From Bacillota bacterium (GTDB lineage: Bacteria; Bacillota; Clostridia; Christensenellales; SZUA-584), in assembly GCA_023399095.1 (NCBI GenBank), contig JAEWQS010000040.1:1-64000 (forward strand): a stretch of 64,000 bases of DNA, written 5' to 3'. A model generated the notes under the pieces. That model worked only from the letters and a program-made list of their open reading frames with translations, was not told the DNA's origin and did not search any database. Below, one piece after another: positions 60,376 through 64,000 of this stretch. The stretch's first letter is position 1. Every line of letters starts with the position of its first letter. Both the position numbers and the translations under genes were made by a program.

Positions 60376-61452
60376 ATGAGATATGTTCCTATTAACCATC
60401 TGCGCTCCGGACAAAAGCTGGCATCAGATTTGGTTGTATCAAGAAACCGCATCCTTCTTCGTAAAGGACGTGTATTAACCGATTCTCTTATCAGAAAAGT
60501 CGCTTTGCTGGGTTATCAGGGGCTATATATTGACGATGAATTATCCGAAGGCTTATATGTGAACGACCTCGTCAGTGCCGAACTCAAAATGACGATGAAG
60601 AACGAGCTTCAGGCACTGCTCGATACCACGCGTATGAACCGTCCGTCTGCTTTCCGGCTGCGTATGCAGACGATCAACAAACTTCTTCAATGCACAATCG
60701 ATGAAATTTTGCACAGCAGCCAGGTGATGGTCAATATGATTGACCTTAGAACCTACGACGACTACACCTACAGTCATAGTCTCAATGTCTCCATTTTATC
60801 AGTGGTGATCGGCATCACGCTTGGTCTCAACAAAAAAATGCTTAATCAGCTTGCTCTTGGCGCTTTATTGCACGATACCGGAAAAATGTTCATTGACAAA
60901 GATATACTCAACAAACCCTCGCGGCTCACACCCGAAGAATTTGAAGAAATCAAGAAGCACAGTGAACGCGGATACATCTACTTAAGCGATTATCTTGATA
61001 TCCCCGACAGCGCGCGCACCACCGCCCTGCAGCATCATGAGCAGTTTAACGGCAAGGGGTATCCGCACGGGCTCTCCGGAGAGTCCATTCATCTGTTCGG
61101 GCGTATTGTGGGTGTTGTGGATGTTTTCGACGCACTCACCGCTGACAGGCCGTACCGAAAAGCCATGCTGCCCTCAGACGCCATTGAATACATCATGGGC
61201 GGATACAACTCCATGTTTGACCCGAGCATTGTCAACGCGCTCACAAGAAAGGTGGCGCCATATCCGGTGGGCACATGCATCCGGTTAAGCACAGGCGAAA
61301 CCGCCATTGTCACCAAGAATTACGAATTCGCAAGCATGCGTCCGATGGTTAAGCTCGTTGTGGACGACAAGCCGACGGAAACGTATCTTGATCTCGCGCA
61401 CGACCGTAATGCGCTTAACATCACAATCAAGGAAATTGTCAACATCGGCTAA
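60376..61452 (+). CDS. HD-GYP domain protein, probable c-di-GMP phosphodiesterase
   Basis: HD-GYP enzymes hydrolyse cyclic di-GMP. The 358-residue product has an N-terminal region without a known sensor (about 1-110), then HD at H166-D167 (LLHDTGKMFID), HHE at 220-222 and the GxGYP motif at 226-230, followed by GRIVGVVDVFDALTADRPYRKA. All metal-binding residues appear intact. It is the last gene of the cheA operon with no clear ribosome site, so it is probably coupled to cheA. Together with the PilZ gene it suggests c-di-GMP control of motility. Confidence 0.92.
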   Translation: MRYVPINHLRSGQKLASDLVVSRNRILLRKGRVLTDSLIRKVALLGYQGLYIDDELSEGLYVNDLVSAELKMTMKNELQALLDTTRMNRPSAFRLRMQTINKLLQCTIDEILHSSQVMVNMIDLRTYDDYTYSHSLNVSILSVVIGITLGLNKKMLNQLALGALLHDTGKMFIDKDILNKPSRLTPEEFEEIKKHSERGYIYLSDYLDIPDSARTTALQHHEQFNGKGYPHGLSGESIHLFGRIVGVVDVFDALTADRPYRKAMLPSDAIEYIMGGYNSMFDPSIVNALTRKVAPYPVGTCIRLSTGETAIVTKNYEFASMRPMVKLVVDDKPTETYLDLAHDRNALNITIKEIVNIG

Positions 61453-61467
61453 TTGGTTAAAAAACAA

Positions 61468-61508
61468 ACACGCTTAGGACATAAAATAACCTAAGCGTGT
61501 TTTTATTC
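61468..61508 (+). terminator. Rho-independent terminator of the cheC operon
   Basis: ACACGCTTAGG pairs perfectly with CCTAAGCGTGT around an 11-base loop, followed by TTTTATTC, 16 bases past the HD-GYP stop codon. Confidence 0.93.
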
Positions 61509-61549
61509 AGCATCCTCCAAAAGACAAAGTTTTTATGGGGAAAGTTTCA

Positions 61550-62431
61550 TTAGAATATTACACCAAATTGTAACCAAAATATAATCGTTGCTATAAGGAC
61601 AAAACAAACTCCCCAGGATATAATTATAAAACGTTTCCATGCGAGCTTATCTTCTTTTTGTACATCATCGCTTCTCTCAACGTTGTTTTTCTTTATGAAT
61701 AGTCCTGCAAGAACAACTATAGTAACAAGAACACCTAAGATAACCGGAATCAAACCAATACCGGGTATCAACTGATTCCAATCAAAGGATATCCATCCAA
61801 TCAATTGTAAGATAAAGGCATAGATAAATAGGCTTAATTGATTCTTGCGAGAAATTTGTTTGTTTCTGCTAAGAACGTGAGTAGAGTATTTTATAAAAAT
61901 AGAATTAAATAATATAATGCCGCCTATCATCAATATTCCAAGGAGTGTAATGACTAAATATCGAGTTGTTTCACTTGGAACCATTGAATATATTAGAGCA
62001 TAATCTCCAATACCTCCAATATAAATGGCATCGAAAAAGAAATAAGGTATACTGTCCATAAATGCCGTAAAAGCTAGAATGAGAAATGTTAATGATAGAA
62101 GGTTATTGTTTCGGAAGCGATGGCTTAAAATGAAAAAAACGATAGCGAGAATTGTTGTTACAATAATGCCACCTAATAATACAATTATTACAGAGGGTAT
62201 GGATAGATTCAGACTATTAATCATGGCATAACCCATTCCATCAATGAGTATGCCAAAACCATCAAATGTTCCACCTAATAAAGAACAGGATAAACCGTGT
62301 CCGACAATTTCATGGAAAATTACACTCATTATTGTTCCAATATAAATAATGGGCAGTAATTGTAGGGATAACAGTAATAGGTCTTTGCGAAAAGTGTTTT
62401 CTAATAATTGCTTTGAGTTTTTTAACGGCAT
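61550..62431 (-). CDS. Multi-pass membrane protein with HExxH motif (M50-like)
   Basis: The 293-residue protein has about seven hydrophobic helices. The first contains HEIVGHG (H40, E41, H44), a zinc-protease-like motif in the membrane as in M50 site-2 proteases, followed by GGTFDGFGIL. The second expected metal ligand (an NxxPxxxxDG motif) was not found; DSIPYFFFDAIY is the nearest thing. Function is therefore open. AAAGGAG precedes the ATG. The gene is much more AT-rich than the flagellar genes and reads in the same direction as the MerR-type regulator upstream, which probably controls it. Confidence 0.7.
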   Translation of the reverse strand: MPLKNSKQLLENTFRKDLLLLSLQLLPIIYIGTIMSVIFHEIVGHGLSCSLLGGTFDGFGILIDGMGYAMINSLNLSIPSVIIVLLGGIIVTTILAIVFFILSHRFRNNNLLSLTFLILAFTAFMDSIPYFFFDAIYIGGIGDYALIYSMVPSETTRYLVITLLGILMIGGIILFNSIFIKYSTHVLSRNKQISRKNQLSLFIYAFILQLIGWISFDWNQLIPGIGLIPVILGVLVTIVVLAGLFIKKNNVERSDDVQKEDKLAWKRFIIISWGVCFVLIATIIFWLQFGVIF

Positions 62432-62515
62432 ATTGAAACTCCTTTTAATGATTTAATACCTAAATCATAAACCGTCCAGTAACTGGAGAGTCAATGCTGC
62501 TAAACCAAAAAAATT

Positions 62516-63319
62516 TCAACTTTTATTTTCTATTAGGATCTGGAGTTCAAAATGCTCTGTATCTTTAAAAACTTCATTGATTAATTCAACCTGTAATATT
62601 TGAAGAGGATGATAGTTTTTAGTCTCTATATAATTATTTAATAATAAAAGCTGCTCTTCATAGGTGTTTTGAGAATAACATATACATAGAAATTTTCCGC
62701 CTGGTATTTCAATAAGATCTCTAGTGTTTGAATTATCTTTAAGCTTAATAGAACAAAAATACCGGGTAGGTATATAAGCCGAATCCACCATTTCATACAG
62801 GCAGCCCGATTCGTAGGTATTCATTAAGTTATTTTGTTCAATGATTTTATATAGTTTTGAATAAGCCATCATAAGACTGTTTTTTGTCCGCATGTTCTCT
62901 AAAGGACATGTAAGAACATACCGGGTATCTATGTACTTATAAAAAACGGAACTATTTAATAAAGAAGCTTTTGATTCTTCTATATTGGATTTTGCAGTAT
63001 CTATCAAAGAAATCGCGTTTCCAATTTCTAAAATTTTTTTGCTCAATTCTTTTTTTTGCTCACTAAGAAAACCAATAAGTGCATCTGTATCTTGATCCTT
63101 AATGATTTTAGCCATATCTTTTGTACTAACTTGCATTGATTTCAAAGCTTTCACAATATCAATTAGTATAAATTGATCTGCAGAATAATATCTGTATTTA
63201 GTAAACGGATCTATATAATATGGTTTTATCACTCCGATTTCATCATAGAATCGTAGGGTTTTTATATTGATACCTTTTAATCGTGATATTTCACCAATTG
63301 AGAATAAATTATTTTTCAT
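62516..63319 (-). CDS. MerR-family transcriptional regulator with effector domain
   Basis: The 267-residue product has an N-terminal MerR helix-turn-helix (FSIGEISRLKGINIKTLRFYDEIGVIKP and YRYYSADQFILIDIV), a dimerising helix (about 80-120) and a C-terminal GyrI/BmrR-like ligand domain (LIEIPGGKFLCICYS). This type activates transporters or other genes on binding small molecules. No metal-binding cysteine set is present. ATG 63319 is chosen over a GTG four codons earlier. It is AT-rich and adjoins the HExxH membrane-protein gene. Confidence 0.88.
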   Translation of the reverse strand: MKNNLFSIGEISRLKGINIKTLRFYDEIGVIKPYYIDPFTKYRYYSADQFILIDIVKALKSMQVSTKDMAKIIKDQDTDALIGFLSEQKKELSKKILEIGNAISLIDTAKSNIEESKASLLNSSVFYKYIDTRYVLTCPLENMRTKNSLMMAYSKLYKIIEQNNLMNTYESGCLYEMVDSAYIPTRYFCSIKLKDNSNTRDLIEIPGGKFLCICYSQNTYEEQLLLLNNYIETKNYHPLQILQVELINEVFKDTEHFELQILIENKS

Positions 63320-63428
63320 GATCTCGCTCACTTTATACTATCAGAAGGGTCTGCTTGATAATAAATAATATCGTTCACTTTCTTAACATTTCGAATAAAT
63401 TAAATTTATGATTTTTAATAATTAGGGT

Positions 63429-63504
63429 CTGCTGATCTACACAACGATCTGAGCACGGCCAATATCAAAGTACCCGTGTTGCAAAATCTGTGTAGGATCA
63501 GCAG
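63429..63504. repeat. Imperfect inverted repeat in the gap after merR
   Basis: CTGCTGATCTACACA at 63429-63443 faces TGTGTAGGATCAGCAG at 63489-63504, an almost perfect pair with one extra base and a 45-base loop. It lies in a 307-base gap with no gene. It may be a remnant of a mobile element or a structured RNA end; neither can be shown. Confidence 0.5.
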
Positions 63505-63626
63505 CTTAAAAAATGTCGCAAAGAAGACGTCATCTTCTTATAAATGTTCATTATGTGCGTCTCACTGATACAGTAAATCACCTTATTTTTCCTTCGTTGC
63601 TAGGTTTTTGTGTTGTTCAGTTGACC

Positions 63627-63935
63627 CTATTTAAACTTGACAGCCGTACCGTATGCCGTAACCTCAGCGGCACCCTGCATCACCGAGCTGGATGTGAAAC
63701 GCATACCGATAATGGCATCGGCGCCCAGCATCTTGGCCTGATCCGTCATGCGCTTGACGGCCTGCTCACGCGATTCCTCCATCATCTCTGTATAGCCCTT
63801 GAGTTCACCGCCCACAATGGTCTTAAAACCCGCCATCATATCCTTGCCGATATGCTTGCTCTGTATCATTGAACCTCTCACAAGCCCCAATACCTCATAC
63901 GGTTTGCCGACATTTTCGATTGTCATGATGATCAT
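63627..63935 (-). CDS. YbjQ/UPF0145-family protein
   Basis: The 102-residue product is a full-length YbjQ/UPF0145 member: YEVLGLVRGSMIQSKHIGKDMMAGFKTIVGGELKGYTEMMEESREQA, then GADAIIGMRFTSSSVMQGAAEVTAYGTAV. These small pentamer-forming proteins were labelled heavy-metal-binding, but their role is unknown. ATG 63935 follows GGAGGG by six bases; a second ATG three codons on is possible. A TATAAT (minus, 63977-63982) near the window edge may be its -10. No neighbour explains it. Confidence 0.88.
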   Translation of the reverse strand: MIIMTIENVGKPYEVLGLVRGSMIQSKHIGKDMMAGFKTIVGGELKGYTEMMEESREQAVKRMTDQAKMLGADAIIGMRFTSSSVMQGAAEVTAYGTAVKFK

Positions 63936-64000
63936 AAAAAACCCTCCGCTATTCATTCTATACAAAATAATGATTCATTATATCACACTGATATATGATT

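Noticed and set aside
1..64000. tRNA, rRNA genes and insertion sequences with intact transposases
   Set aside because: No tRNA-like cloverleaf ends, rRNA signature or transposase other than the RAYT pseudogene was recognised.

Overview
The window looks like the main motility locus of an endospore-forming, Gram-positive-type bacterium of the class Clostridia. The evidence is an alpha/beta-type small acid-soluble spore protein gene, a Firmicutes-style flagellar gene set (FliY with a CheC-type domain instead of FliN, FlhO/FlhP-type rod proteins, SwrB/YlxL-like protein after sigD, YaaR, YvyF and YlqG/YlqH homologues, CheC and CheD), the absence of L- and P-ring genes (flgH, flgI, flgA), and Rex. 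Genus-level placement cannot be made from the sequence alone. Strong Shine-Dalgarno sequences are usual, and GTG and TTG starts are common.

Positions 1-14,700 hold housekeeping and accessory genes. They are the 5' part of radA, a secreted-looking EF-hand protein, an azoreductase-like flavoprotein, an aminotransferase/Lrp pair, a zinc-ribbon protein, two tandem VanW/YoaR-type cell-wall proteins, yjbQ with rex, a Pro/Gln/Tyr-tailed membrane protein, an 819-residue CoA-disulfide-reductase/rhodanese/TusA/DsrE fusion next to a small ferredoxin, a DUF2569-like membrane protein and the spore protein.

Positions 14,711-27,899 (minus) carry one compact operon, fliF-G-H-I-J-motE-like-fliK-flgD-flgE-flbD-motA-motB-fliL-fliM-fliY. 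It encodes the MS/C ring, export ATPase, hook and stator. Flagellin follows on the plus strand, with a sigma-28 promoter and a leader that looks like a CsrA target. Next comes a block of REP-like palindromes around a RAYT transposase gene broken by one stop codon.

Positions 30,466-49,874 (minus) read, in transcription order, cheR-cheB-lytic transglycosylase-flgB-flgC-fliE-fliO-P-Q-R-flhB-flhA-flhF-flhG-pilZ-sigD-swrB-like-flhO-flhP-yvyF-flgM-flgN-flgK-flgL-fliW-csrA. Compared with Bacillus subtilis, fliE is joined directly to fliO, and the whole fliF-fliY block lies elsewhere. Positions 50,017-56,556 (minus) are ylqG-like, ylqH-like, a papain-fold-like putative amidase, fliD, fliS, fliT-like, yaaR and cheW. 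Divergently, 56,788-61,452 (plus) are cheC, cheD, cheY, cheA and an HD-GYP gene.

Together these encode an almost complete flagellum and chemotaxis signalling core. Late-gene control (SigD/FlgM), post-transcriptional control of flagellin (FliW/CsrA) and probable cyclic-di-GMP input (PilZ, HD-GYP) are also present. No chemoreceptor gene is in the window. The last 2.5 kb is an AT-rich pair (membrane HExxH protein and MerR-type regulator) that looks foreign, then a YbjQ-family gene.
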